DNA of 37,274 nucleotides, from positions 1 to 37,274 of the forward strand of contig NZ_FNIF01000034.1 of NCBI RefSeq assembly GCF_900103825.1. The letters run 5' to 3'. A model generated the notes under the pieces. It worked only from the letters and a program-made list of their open reading frames with translations, did not search any database and was not told the DNA's origin. This DNA is from Paenibacillus sp. yr247 (lineage in GTDB: Bacteria; Bacillota; Bacilli; Paenibacillales; NBRC-103111). Below are positions 27,138 through 33,576 of this stretch, one piece after another. The position numbers were made by a program, and so were the translations under genes. Each line of letters opens with the position of its first letter. Position 1 is the first letter of the stretch.

Positions 27138-27182
27138 AAAGGCCCCTTGCACTCGGTGCTTAATCGGTGTAAGGGGCTTTTT
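27138..27182 (+). terminator. Terminator of the S8 pair
   Basis: AAAGGCCCCTTGCAC pairs with GTGTAAGGGGCTTT (one or two imperfect pairs) and is followed by TTTTT, 11 bp after the protease stop. Confidence 0.9.
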
Positions 27183-27233
27183 GCAGCAAGCGAACCAGAG
27201 AAGGTATCGTCAGCGGCAGTCTATATATCAAGA

Positions 27234-27298
27234 CCTATGGAGTTGAAGATAAATGCTGGTAATAACCCGAGACAGTAATCGAAAGAGCCTATAAAAAA
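27234..27298 (+). repeat. ~65-bp repeat, right copy of inverted pair
   Basis: It begins CCTATGGAGTTGAAGATAAA and ends AGAGCCTATAAAA. It is the inverted counterpart of 19278-19342 and lies 52 bp beyond the S8 terminator. Confidence 0.85.
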
Positions 27299-27368
27299 TA
27301 CTTGGGATCGTTTTGACTTCTCCTTGCTCTTAGCGCAATTAAGTATATAACAATTGCAATACTTGAAA

Positions 27369-27640
27369 TCTAAGGTGATCATTATTATTGGAGCATCTAG
27401 TCGAATAGAAGAAGCTGCAGCTAAGTATTTGCCTAAAACGGCGCAAAGGTAGTATTGGCTACAATGTTCTTATGAATAATGCCGGAATTATGCCCTTTCG
27501 CAGAATAGTGAACTAAGAGTCCAAGAGTGCGATCAAATGATCGATGTGAACATCAAAGGCGTTTTGTACGGCATTGCCTCTGTTTTGCCGATTATTAGGG
27601 AACAGAAATTGGGTTATATCATCAACCTTTCTCGGTTGCT
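27369..27640 (+). pseudogene. Short-chain dehydrogenase (SDR) remnant
   Basis: Pieces in different frames match an SDR. KVIIIIGASSRIEEAAAKYL is the degraded Rossmann glycine motif, with two glycines lost. LMNNAGIMPF is the NNAG motif. QMIDVNIKGVLYGIASVLPI and YIINLS are the beta-5 region before the catalytic serine. A deletion separates the first two, stops interrupt the frame, and homology ends near 27640 at a junction with unrelated minus-strand sequence. The catalytic YxxxK is missing. Confidence 0.75.
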
Positions 27641-28054
27641 GGCCAGATCAACACTGTGGAATTCAATGGCGAATTCAACAAGTGAATTATACACTTCTGC
27701 TTCGCCCGTTTTAGAAAGATCATCATCATCTAATGCGTAGTATTCCTTAATGAATTCGATGTCATCGCTAGATAACAAGAACTCCATTACTCGTTCAGCT
27801 TGTTCTTGATCCTCTCCAATTGATTCATTACTCGTTTCATCATCGGTTGGATTCTGCTGCACTTTTTCGGTTTCTTAAGCAGGTTCGCTCGCATCCGATG
27901 GAGCGGGACCGGTATGAGTGAGACCATTTGCTATACCGAAACGAAGTGCCTCTATTTCTTGTTTTTCACTGTGCTTATTTTCGCCAAACTTCCAAGTCCC
28001 TTGACCTATTGCAGGAATGCTTACTCCTGTGTTGCCTAGTCTACGATATAACAT
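27614..28054 (-). pseudogene. Aldo/keto reductase N-terminus fused to an acidic tail, with stop
   Basis: The ATG at 28054 has a perfect GGAGG 6 nt upstream. It opens an aldo/keto reductase N-terminus (MLYRRLGNTGVSIPAIGQGT, then WKFGENK and EALRFGIANGLTH). After about 47 residues the homology stops where the catalytic DTA..YG should be. The frame continues TGPAPSDASEPA, a TAA, then in the same frame an acidic tail (ETEKVQQNPTDDETSNES, FLLSSDDIEFIKEYYALDDD) of unknown origin that runs into the SDR remnant. It looks like a recombination product of two genes. Confidence 0.65.
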
Positions 28055-28113
28055 AACTAACCTCCTAGATAGCTGAATGATACTGCACAATAGCAGCAAG
28101 ATTTTAAGGTTAT

Positions 28114-28204
28114 GAATACGGCTGTTAGTTGAGAAAAGGCAGCCGATCATCTGAGCCGGCTGCCTTCATGCTTTGTTGATTGAACTATCGTTTTCCGTAA
28201 TGAC
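28114..28204 (-). repeat. Complete core-hairpin-core element 8
   Basis: The left core is GAATACGGCTGTTAGTTGAG. The hairpin at 28136-28167 pairs AAGGCAGCCG with CGGCTGCCTT, and TTTT follows on the minus strand. The right core is ATTGAACTATCGTTTTCCGT then AATGA. The hairpin core (GGCAGCCGATCA...CCGGCTGCC) is nearly the same as in the element at 5505. It serves as terminator for ilvD, 42 bp past its stop. Confidence 0.75.
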
Positions 28205-28246
28205 CCTTCTCAATCATTGATTCGTCATAACTGAGTTTACAACCTA

Positions 28247-29935
28247 TTAAAATAAATCTGTAACGGCCCCTTTGGAAGCAGATGAAACTAATCTCGCGTA
28301 TTTACTAAGAACACCTGTAGTAAATTTCAATTGTGGTTGAACCCATTCATTCTTTCGTTTCGCTAACTCTACTTCCGAAATTTCAAAGCAAATTTCTTTC
28401 GTTTCACTATCAATGGTAATGATGTCACCCTCTTGCAGAAGAGCTATTGGTCCACCTACTTGTGCTTCTGGTGCAACATGACCAACTACAAAACCATGTG
28501 AGCCACCTGAAAATCTACCATCAGTTATGAGAGCAACTTCTCCACCAAACCCTTTCCCGACGATTAAAGCGGTAACTGAAAGCATTTCTGGCATGCCTGG
28601 TCCGCCCTTCGGTCCGCAATACCGAATAACTAACACATCTCCTTTGCGGATCTGGTTTTGTAATATTGCCTCAGTAGCCGCTACCTCGCTATCATATACA
28701 CGTGCAGGACCAGTGAAACGAGACTTTTTCATCCCTGACATTTTGGCAATTGCGCCTTCTGGAGCCAGATTGCCCTTTAGAACGACTAACGGCCCACTCG
28801 TCTTTAAGGGATTATTAAACGGGCGAATAATGTCTTGATTTTCAAGCAACGGTTCTGATGCTGCCAAATTTTCTGCTAAAGTTTTACCGGTAATCGTCAT
28901 ACAATCACCATGGAGAAGACCTTGCTCAAGAAGAAGCTTCATCACGCCGGGAACCCCACCAATATCACTTAGATCCTGCATGACATACTTTCCGCTTGGC
29001 TTAAGATCTGCAATGTGTGGCACTTTTACACGAATGCGTTCGAAATCATCATAGGTTAACTCTACTTGGACAGAGTGTGCAATCGCAATTAGGTGCAGGA
29101 AGGCATTGGTAGAGCCCCCCAATGCCATTACAAGTGTAATCGCATTCTCAAATGCTTTCTTTGTCATAATATCGCGCGGATAAATCCCCTTCTCAAGTAG
29201 TTCAAGTACTCGCTCACCTGCTTCTTCGCATTCCAATGCTTTTTGAGGTGATATCGCTGAGGTAGAGGATGAACCAGGAAGACTCATGCCTAATGCTTCT
29301 GCAGCAGATGCCATTGTGTTAGCTGTATACATTCCTCCGCAAGCTCCGGCCCCAGGGCAAGCGTTGCACTCAACCTTGTGAAGCTCCTCATCACTTATTT
29401 TACCATCATGATACAGCCCTACTGCTTCAAAAGCACTGACAATATCTACGTCTTTACCGTCTAACTTCCCTGGCTGAATTGTTCCGCCATATACATATAC
29501 CGCAGGCAAATTCAGTCGGCCGATAGCCATTAAACACGCTGGTGTATTTTTATCGCATCCGCCTACAGCAACAAGCGCATCGAAACGCTCTGCGTTCGTA
29601 ACAATCTCAATGGAGTCTGCTATAGCTTCACGGCTTGGTAGTGAGTACAACATCCCGTCATGCCCCATCGAAATTCCATCTGAAACCGTAATGGTGTTAA
29701 AAATCAGAGGAGCGCCGCCATGAAGCTGAATTCCCTTTTTCGCTGCAAGCGCTAAGGAATCAATATGCATGTTGCATGGGGTTACTTCACTCCACGTACT
29801 CGCCACGCCAATCATCGGCTTCTTGAAATCCTCGTCTTTAAAACCGACAGCCCTCAGCATAGCGCGATTAGGGACGCGATTAACTCCCTCACTTATAACT
29901 TTGCTCCGAATTCTTAAATCTTTATGACCAGACAT
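28247..29935 (-). CDS. ilvD: Dihydroxy-acid dehydratase
   Basis: IlvD catalyses dehydration of dihydroxy acids to 2-keto acids in valine, leucine and isoleucine synthesis. It is a cytoplasmic Fe-S enzyme. At about 562 residues it is full length. The cluster cysteines are in SEVTPCNMH, VGGCDKNTPACLM and CNACPGAGACGGMYTANTMA, and the C-terminal motif ALITDGRFSGGSHGFVVGH is intact. The ATG at 29935 fits the AAAGGA site better than the ATG at 29941. It follows the GntR gene by about 20 bp and is likely controlled by it. No other ilv gene is nearby, so it may be an accessory copy or serve sugar-acid catabolism, where IlvD/Edd relatives also act. Confidence 0.93.
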   Translation of the reverse strand: MSGHKDLRIRSKVISEGVNRVPNRAMLRAVGFKDEDFKKPMIGVASTWSEVTPCNMHIDSLALAAKKGIQLHGGAPLIFNTITVSDGISMGHDGMLYSLPSREAIADSIEIVTNAERFDALVAVGGCDKNTPACLMAIGRLNLPAVYVYGGTIQPGKLDGKDVDIVSAFEAVGLYHDGKISDEELHKVECNACPGAGACGGMYTANTMASAAEALGMSLPGSSSTSAISPQKALECEEAGERVLELLEKGIYPRDIMTKKAFENAITLVMALGGSTNAFLHLIAIAHSVQVELTYDDFERIRVKVPHIADLKPSGKYVMQDLSDIGGVPGVMKLLLEQGLLHGDCMTITGKTLAENLAASEPLLENQDIIRPFNNPLKTSGPLVVLKGNLAPEGAIAKMSGMKKSRFTGPARVYDSEVAATEAILQNQIRKGDVLVIRYCGPKGGPGMPEMLSVTALIVGKGFGGEVALITDGRFSGGSHGFVVGHVAPEAQVGGPIALLQEGDIITIDSETKEICFEISEVELAKRKNEWVQPQLKFTTGVLSKYARLVSSASKGAVTDLF

Positions 29936-29955
29936 ACTCATTCATCCTTTCACTA

Positions 29956-30621
29956 TTAGATTAGGGCATACAGTTCATGCATAGGTCTTATTAAGTTTTG
30001 TTTCATATGTGCTGAGGCTTTTTCAGTGTCTTTCTGCTCCAAAGCTAATATGATAGATCCGTGCTCTTCCACAGAGGTAAGTGTTCCTGTGACTGGTTGC
30101 TTAAGAAAGACATATTTAAACCTTCTTATATGAATTTGCAGTGATGTACTAAATGATGCGATGTACGCGTTATCCGATATATCTACAATTAAATTATGAA
30201 ACTGCTCATCAAGTTCCATAGCTTGGTAAGTCTGTCCACTCTGGATGGCTTGGGCGAATTGCTTATTTATTTCTTTCAAGACCTCGATCTGTTCCAGTGA
30301 AATGAGTTTTGCTGCATATTCAGCAGCCAAAGAATAGAGCGCAGCGAGCGTTGGGTACATCTTAAGAATATCTTCTTTTTCTATGCTCGTTACTCTCGTT
30401 TCTTTACCAGGAAACATCGAGACAAGTCCTTGCATTTCCAAAAGCTGAAAAGCCTCCCTGATTGGAGTTCTACTAACAGCCAAAGATTCCGCTAGTTCAG
30501 CATCAATTAATTTCTCGCCCGGTACGAGTGTACCCTCAATGATCCATCTTTGGATTTGAGTTAATGCTCGTTCTTTAGCTGATATTCGAGTTGGTGAAGA
30601 AAAATTGTGGGGTACTGGCAT
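29956..30621 (-). CDS. GntR/FadR-family transcriptional regulator
   Basis: The 221-residue protein has an N-terminal winged HTH (GTLVPGEKLIDAELAESLAV then SRTPIREAFQLLEMQGLV) and an all-helical FCD-type ligand domain from about residue 85. Likely metal-ligand residues are in ELDEQFHNLIVD and EEHGSIILALE. The ATG at 30621 has GAGGAG 7 nt upstream; the longer frame to 30684 is rejected because it would start upstream of the promoter. It overlaps its own probable operator/promoter region (autoregulation) and heads a two-gene unit with ilvD. Confidence 0.9.
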   Translation of the reverse strand: MPVPHNFSSPTRISAKERALTQIQRWIIEGTLVPGEKLIDAELAESLAVSRTPIREAFQLLEMQGLVSMFPGKETRVTSIEKEDILKMYPTLAALYSLAAEYAAKLISLEQIEVLKEINKQFAQAIQSGQTYQAMELDEQFHNLIVDISDNAYIASFSTSLQIHIRRFKYVFLKQPVTGTLTSVEEHGSIILALEQKDTEKASAHMKQNLIRPMHELYALI

Positions 30622-30638
30622 AAACAATCTCCTCTTTA

Positions 30639-30684
30639 ATATTGCATGTATATGCAATATATCGCATTCTAGAGCTCGATGCAA
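30639..30684 (-). promoter_or_regulatory. Promoter with overlapping palindromic operator, gntR-ilvD
   Basis: On the minus strand TTGCAT (30684-30679) and TATATT (30661-30656) are spaced 17 bp, a good sigma-A promoter. A perfect palindrome ATATTGCAT/GTAT/ATGCAATAT (30639-30660) covers the -10 and start region. GntR-family regulators bind such sites, so negative autoregulation is likely. Confidence 0.65.
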
Positions 30685-30718
30685 TGAGTTTATAGAATAA
30701 TTTATTGTCTTATTTTAT

Positions 30719-30780
30719 AAAAAGGAGCAGGAGCCGCGGCTCCTGCTCCTTTTTTTGAACTTAAGTACTGCGTTAGCTCA
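30719..30780 (-). repeat. Palindromic hairpin plus core site 9
   Basis: AAAAAGGAGCAGGAGCC and its exact complement form a 36-bp perfect palindrome (30719-30754) with A/T tails, a bidirectional terminator. The core follows at 30754-30780 (TTTGAACTTAAGTACTG then CGTTAGCTCA). The last three bases, TCA, are the TGA stop of the minus-strand gene at 30778. Confidence 0.75.
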
Positions 30781-31071
30781 GCGTTCTTTTTTATATTTAT
30801 TGAGATACCAATCTTCAATTAAATTGTATATGCCCTCAATTTTCTTGTTAAAACTATCTTTAAATTCTTCCTGAATGTTCCTTCCGTTGAATCCGTATTC
30901 ATCATAACAATCAATCAATAAATCTCTTACATTCTCTAATTTATGGTCGTACAAGCACCGAATAAGCTTCTGTGTTACATTATCATGTTCATTTTCTGGA
31001 GCTCCCCCTCGGATTAAGCCAAGAGGGTCTAGTTTATTAATAATTACTCTTAGCTTCAGGAAATCCCTCAC
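30778..31071 (-). CDS. DUF1871-like small protein
   Basis: The 97-residue helical protein contains VIINKLDPLGLIRGGAPENE followed by HDNVTQKLIRCL. This resembles the DUF1871 pattern of small Bacillota proteins (INxWDPxGLxxxGAPxDEYD). The function is unknown. The assigned GTG at 31071 lacks a good ribosome site. The frame stays open upstream (DKDLKKKLSEEY) to the core site at 31102-31125, so the native start may have been cut off or replaced at that site. The stop codon is inside the core site downstream, so the gene is bounded by a core site on each side. Confidence 0.6.
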   Translation of the reverse strand: MRDFLKLRVIINKLDPLGLIRGGAPENEHDNVTQKLIRCLYDHKLENVRDLLIDCYDEYGFNGRNIQEEFKDSFNKKIEGIYNLIEDWYLNKYKKER

Positions 31072-31101
31072 ATACTCTTCGGATAATTTCTTTTTTAAAT
31101 C

Positions 31102-31125
31102 CTTATCTATGCGTTAGCGTAATGA
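31102..31125 (-). repeat. Core site 10, no hairpin
   Basis: CTTATCTATGCGTTAGCGTA then ATGA. It lies 17 bp past the stop of the gene at 31143 and about 30 bp before the DUF1871-like gene. With no terminator between them, the two genes could be co-transcribed. Confidence 0.6.
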
Positions 31126-31142
31126 CTGGCTATATTTTAAGT

Positions 31143-31376
31143 TCACTTGGATTTTTTATGTTTTCTATACTGATAGATAGCGAGTGGTGTATTAATGACG
31201 CCAGTAACCAGTGTACAAATCAGGGGAAAGATTTGTATGAAGGTCGGATTCAGATTACCATCCCCAACAGGACCCACCTTTGGTTGAGATGCATCCCAAT
31301 AACCATAAATTAAAAATACTATGGGAAGAACGATACACCCTGCAGAAAAGAACAAGTAAATACCATACCTATTCAG
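31143..31376 (-). CDS. Small two-TM membrane protein
   Basis: The 70-77-residue protein has two hydrophobic helices (LFFSAGCIVLPIVFLIYGYW and FIQIFPLICTLVTGVINTPL). A polar linker (DASQPKVGPVGDGN) joins them, and the end is basic (QYRKHKKSK). I do not recognise a family. A conventional start is missing: a TTG at 31355 has no ribosome site, whereas a CTG at 31376 (L-NRYGIY) has GGGGTG 5 nt upstream. The gene therefore either uses CTG or has lost its ATG by mutation. Confidence 0.5.
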   Translation of the reverse strand: MNRYGIYLFFSAGCIVLPIVFLIYGYWDASQPKVGPVGDGNLNPTFIQIFPLICTLVTGVINTPLAIYQYRKHKKSK

Positions 31377-31428
31377 CTAATCACCCCATTTTTTTTGTTT
31401 TCAGCACCTAGAATGATAATACCACATA

Positions 31429-31457
31429 TTGGAACTATCTTACCCGTTAGCTTAACG
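31429..31457 (-). repeat. Core site 11, no hairpin
   Basis: TTGGAACTATCTTACCCGTT then AGCTTAACG, a near-canonical core upstream of the small membrane protein gene and 112 bp past the recombinase stop. A weaker GCTAACGTTC match lies at 31542-31551. Confidence 0.65.
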
Positions 31458-31568
31458 CCGCTTTCGAGTCTAAAATTTTATTTTCTTTCATCATCAACCT
31501 TCAATGCTAGCCCCACGACAACTGGATAAATGGCTTGAATATGCTAACGTTCACGCCTTTTTACGGCA

Positions 31569-32138
31569 TTATTCCTTAACTTCGTTAATTATTTTATAAA
31601 TTGTGCTTCTGCCTATTTTTTGTTCTTTGGCGATATCTGTGGCGCTGATACCTGAATTATATAGTGAAAGGATAGTTCGCTTCTTGCTTTCCGTTAATGC
31701 TGGCCTTCCGCCGATTTTGCCCTTCTTACGAGCTGACTCTAAGCCGGCTTTGGTGCGTTCTACAATTAGGTTACGTTCAAACTCAGCGAATACAGCGATC
31801 ATGCCGAACATAGCCTTTCCTGCTGCGGTTGAAGTGTCAATGTTGTCATTCAATGAGACAAAGTGACAGCCCCATTTCTCGATATCCTCATGAAGCTTGA
31901 AGAGCTGCTGAGTACTCCGAGCGAGACGATCCAGCTTGAATACAACGAATGTGTCGCCCTCTCTTACTCTGCTCAATGCATTATCCAGTTCCTTGCGGTT
32001 CACCTTGCCTCCGCTTTCCTTCTCTTTGTAGATTTCTAAACGCTGCTCGCCTCTAGCCTTTGCGTACTTCTCGATAGCCTCAATTTGCATATCTAGATTC
32101 TGGTCAGCCGTTGATACCCTTGCATATCCAATTATCAT
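31569..32138 (-). CDS. Serine recombinase, resolvase/invertase family
   Basis: The 189-residue protein is full length for small serine recombinases. The catalytic Ser9 is in MIIGYARVSTADQNLDMQ. The conserved arginines and glutamate-helix are in VFKLDRLARSTQQLF and IAVFAEFERNLIVERT. A C-terminal HTH (TESKKRTILSLYNSGISATD then IAKEQKIGRSTIYKII) binds DNA. It would act as a resolvase, DNA invertase or mobile-element recombinase; no matching transposase or inverted segment is evident nearby. It is the only intact site-specific recombinase in the window and lies within the accessory region that carries the core-site repeats, though no link is shown. Confidence 0.9.
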   Translation of the reverse strand: MIIGYARVSTADQNLDMQIEAIEKYAKARGEQRLEIYKEKESGGKVNRKELDNALSRVREGDTFVVFKLDRLARSTQQLFKLHEDIEKWGCHFVSLNDNIDTSTAAGKAMFGMIAVFAEFERNLIVERTKAGLESARKKGKIGGRPALTESKKRTILSLYNSGISATDIAKEQKIGRSTIYKIINEVKE

Positions 32139-32513
32139 TTGTTTGTCTCCTTCCCATACGTTTAATGCATTTTTAGTACGGACGGGTTTATAGACAAAAT
32201 CAACATCTATTTTATCTTTTTTTATACAAATTTATCATTGTGCTATTAACGGTCGTTTTGTGTTCACCCTTACTCCATCTATGGACAACAAAAAAAAAAA
32301 CCGCACTATCCTTTAGGAGGAACGTCTGTAAATTAACCAGGTTGTATTGTGAGTACATTCACATCCAGAAATCACGCTTCCCATGTCGGGTCTGTTAAGT
32401 CATGACACCTTTGACCAACTTCCGATTAGAGGAACGGCTATTGTCCAATCAATGACTATGTAACGAACATATTTTATACCGTAATGAAATTCACTTGAGG
32501 GGAATGAGTAAAT
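32139..32513. other. Intergenic region between recombinase and yjcZ-like genes
   Basis: It holds the divergent upstream regions of the recombinase and the first YjcZ-like gene. A run of A residues near 32289-32300 followed by CCTTTAGGAGG resembles the sequence near 33390-33427 and could be a weak minus-strand terminator. No protein-coding frame is supported. Confidence 0.4.
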
Positions 32514-32618
32514 ATGGGAGCAGTAGGTGCAAGTTGTGCAGGTTATGGTAACAACGCAGCAGCTGTCTTGGTTCTTTTTATTCTTTTGGTTATTATCTTA
32601 ATGACTTTTGCAATTTAA
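32514..32618 (+). CDS. YjcZ-like sporulation miniprotein, copy 1
   Basis: The 34-residue protein (MGAVGASCAGYGNNAAAVLV then LFILLVIILMTFAI) has a short Gly/Tyr-rich head with one cysteine and a single C-terminal TM helix. This is the pattern of the YjcZ family of sporulation-associated membrane peptides. The ATG has GAGGGG 11 nt upstream. A strong terminator follows. It is one half of a tandem duplication with the gene at 32833, flanks included. Confidence 0.75.
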   Translation: MGAVGASCAGYGNNAAAVLVLFILLVIILMTFAI

Positions 32619-32643
32619 ACCAACCAACATCACAAAAAAACAA

Positions 32644-32688
32644 AAACGGTCTTATCGCGAAATAGATGCGAATACAGACCGTTTTTTT
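32644..32688 (+). terminator. Terminator of YjcZ-like copy 1
   Basis: AAACGGTCT pairs with AGACCGTTT, with an inner TATCGC/GCGAATA pairing, then a T-run. It is repeated almost unchanged at 33009-33052. Confidence 0.9.
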
Positions 32689-32832
32689 CTCTTGTTTAAA
32701 TGAGGGTGACGAGTAAGTTTGAAGGAGAATTGCCTATTTATTCCAAGCCCTTGACGTATGTCCAATCAATGACCATGTACCGAGCGTATGATTATACCGT
32801 AATGAAAATTCACTTGAGGGGAATGAGTAAAC

Positions 32833-32970
32833 ATGGCCTTAGGTTATGGTGGAGTAGGTTATGGTGGAGTAGGTTATGGTGGAAGTTGTGCAGGTTATGG
32901 TAACAGCGCAGCAGCTGTATTGGTTCTTTTCATTCTTTTGGTTATCATCACTTCAGCTTTTGTATGGTAA
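32833..32970 (+). CDS. YjcZ-like sporulation miniprotein, copy 2 with expanded repeats
   Basis: The 45-residue protein has a head of three GYGGV-type repeats (MALGYGGVGYGGVGYGGSC). AGYGNSAAAVLVLFILLVII and TSAFVW follow, nearly identical to copy 1 from the cysteine on. The repeats are encoded by a 15-bp tandem DNA repeat (GGTTATGGTGGAGTA, twice exact and once altered), so the head can grow or shrink by slippage. Ribosome site and terminator are duplicated too. Confidence 0.78.
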   Translation: MALGYGGVGYGGVGYGGSCAGYGNSAAAVLVLFILLVIITSAFVW

Positions 32971-33008
32971 TTTCTTAATCTAACATCACAAAGAATATCG
33001 AGAAAAAC

Positions 33009-33052
33009 AACGGTCTTATCGCGAGATAGATGCGAATACAGACCGTTTTTTT
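33009..33052 (+). terminator. Terminator of YjcZ-like copy 2
   Basis: AACGGTCT pairs with AGACCGTT and is followed by a T-run; the duplicate of 32644-32688. Confidence 0.9.
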
Positions 33053-33167
33053 CTCGTTGTTTAAATGAGGGAGACGAGTGAGTTGGGTGCTGGCTGGCAA
33101 TATCAATATATGGTCAAGTGGATGGTTCCGCACTAGGTCGATACCCCCATTTCGATACCCATTTCAA

Positions 33168-33239
33168 CTATTCCTTCCAACATGCAGCTGTAGCCGATCC
33201 GATATCCCACCACTTACCGCCACGATATTGATAGTTCAT
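33168..33239 (-). CDS. Candidate 23-residue peptide gene
   Basis: A strong ribosome site (AAGGAGGG, 6 nt before the ATG) opens a frame MNYQYRGGKWWDIGSATAAC then WKE and TAG. The frame continues after the stop for 17 more codons (LKWVSKWGYRPSAEPST) to a TGA. The Trp/Gly-rich content and one cysteine match no family I know. It may be a true peptide, a leader, or the start of a truncated protein. Confidence 0.35.
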   Translation of the reverse strand: MNYQYRGGKWWDIGSATAACWKE

Positions 33240-33300
33240 TTTGATCCCTCCTTTTTTGGCTCTCATTTGCGTTTAAATCGACGAAACAATTTGAATATGG

Positions 33301-33367
33301 GTAATGACACCGTTTCGATCCGCATAAATCGAACTTTTTTCGGCTTTTGCTCGTTGGTGTCATTACT
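33301..33367. repeat. Long-range inverted repeat
   Basis: GTAATGACACC and GGTGTCATTAC form perfect 11-bp arms about 45 nt apart, with a smaller CGAT...ATCG pair inside. TTTT follows on the plus strand. It could be a structured RNA or a mobile-element scar. No gene overlaps it. Confidence 0.35.
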
Positions 33368-33384
33368 TTTAAGTTGTGACACCT

Positions 33385-33427
33385 TAAATAAAAAAAAGAG
33401 ACGTTTCCTACTTAGAGGACGTCCCTG
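33385..33427 (-). terminator. Probable terminator of the mrr-like gene
   Basis: On the minus strand GGGACGT pairs with ACGTCTC around a 14-nt loop and is followed by eight T residues. It lies about 150 bp past the stop at 33577. Confidence 0.6.
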
Positions 33428-33576
33428 TTATTGGGTTGTAATGTCATATCACTGGGTTTGATTGAGCTTATTTATGTGAATTGTTGTTATCGAACTGTTA
33501 ATATAATAGTCTTCTTTAAGAAAATCGTATTGTGCCGAGGACGGGACCTTATAAAAATTTCTTAACCGTTGGTGAG

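Noticed and set aside
26591..27139. 182-codon minus-strand frame across the SLH region
   Set aside because: It is the antisense of three clear SLH domains.
33078..33461. 127-codon plus-strand frame
   Set aside because: It has no ribosome site and an unlikely composition, and it spans the inverted repeat and the minus-strand terminator.
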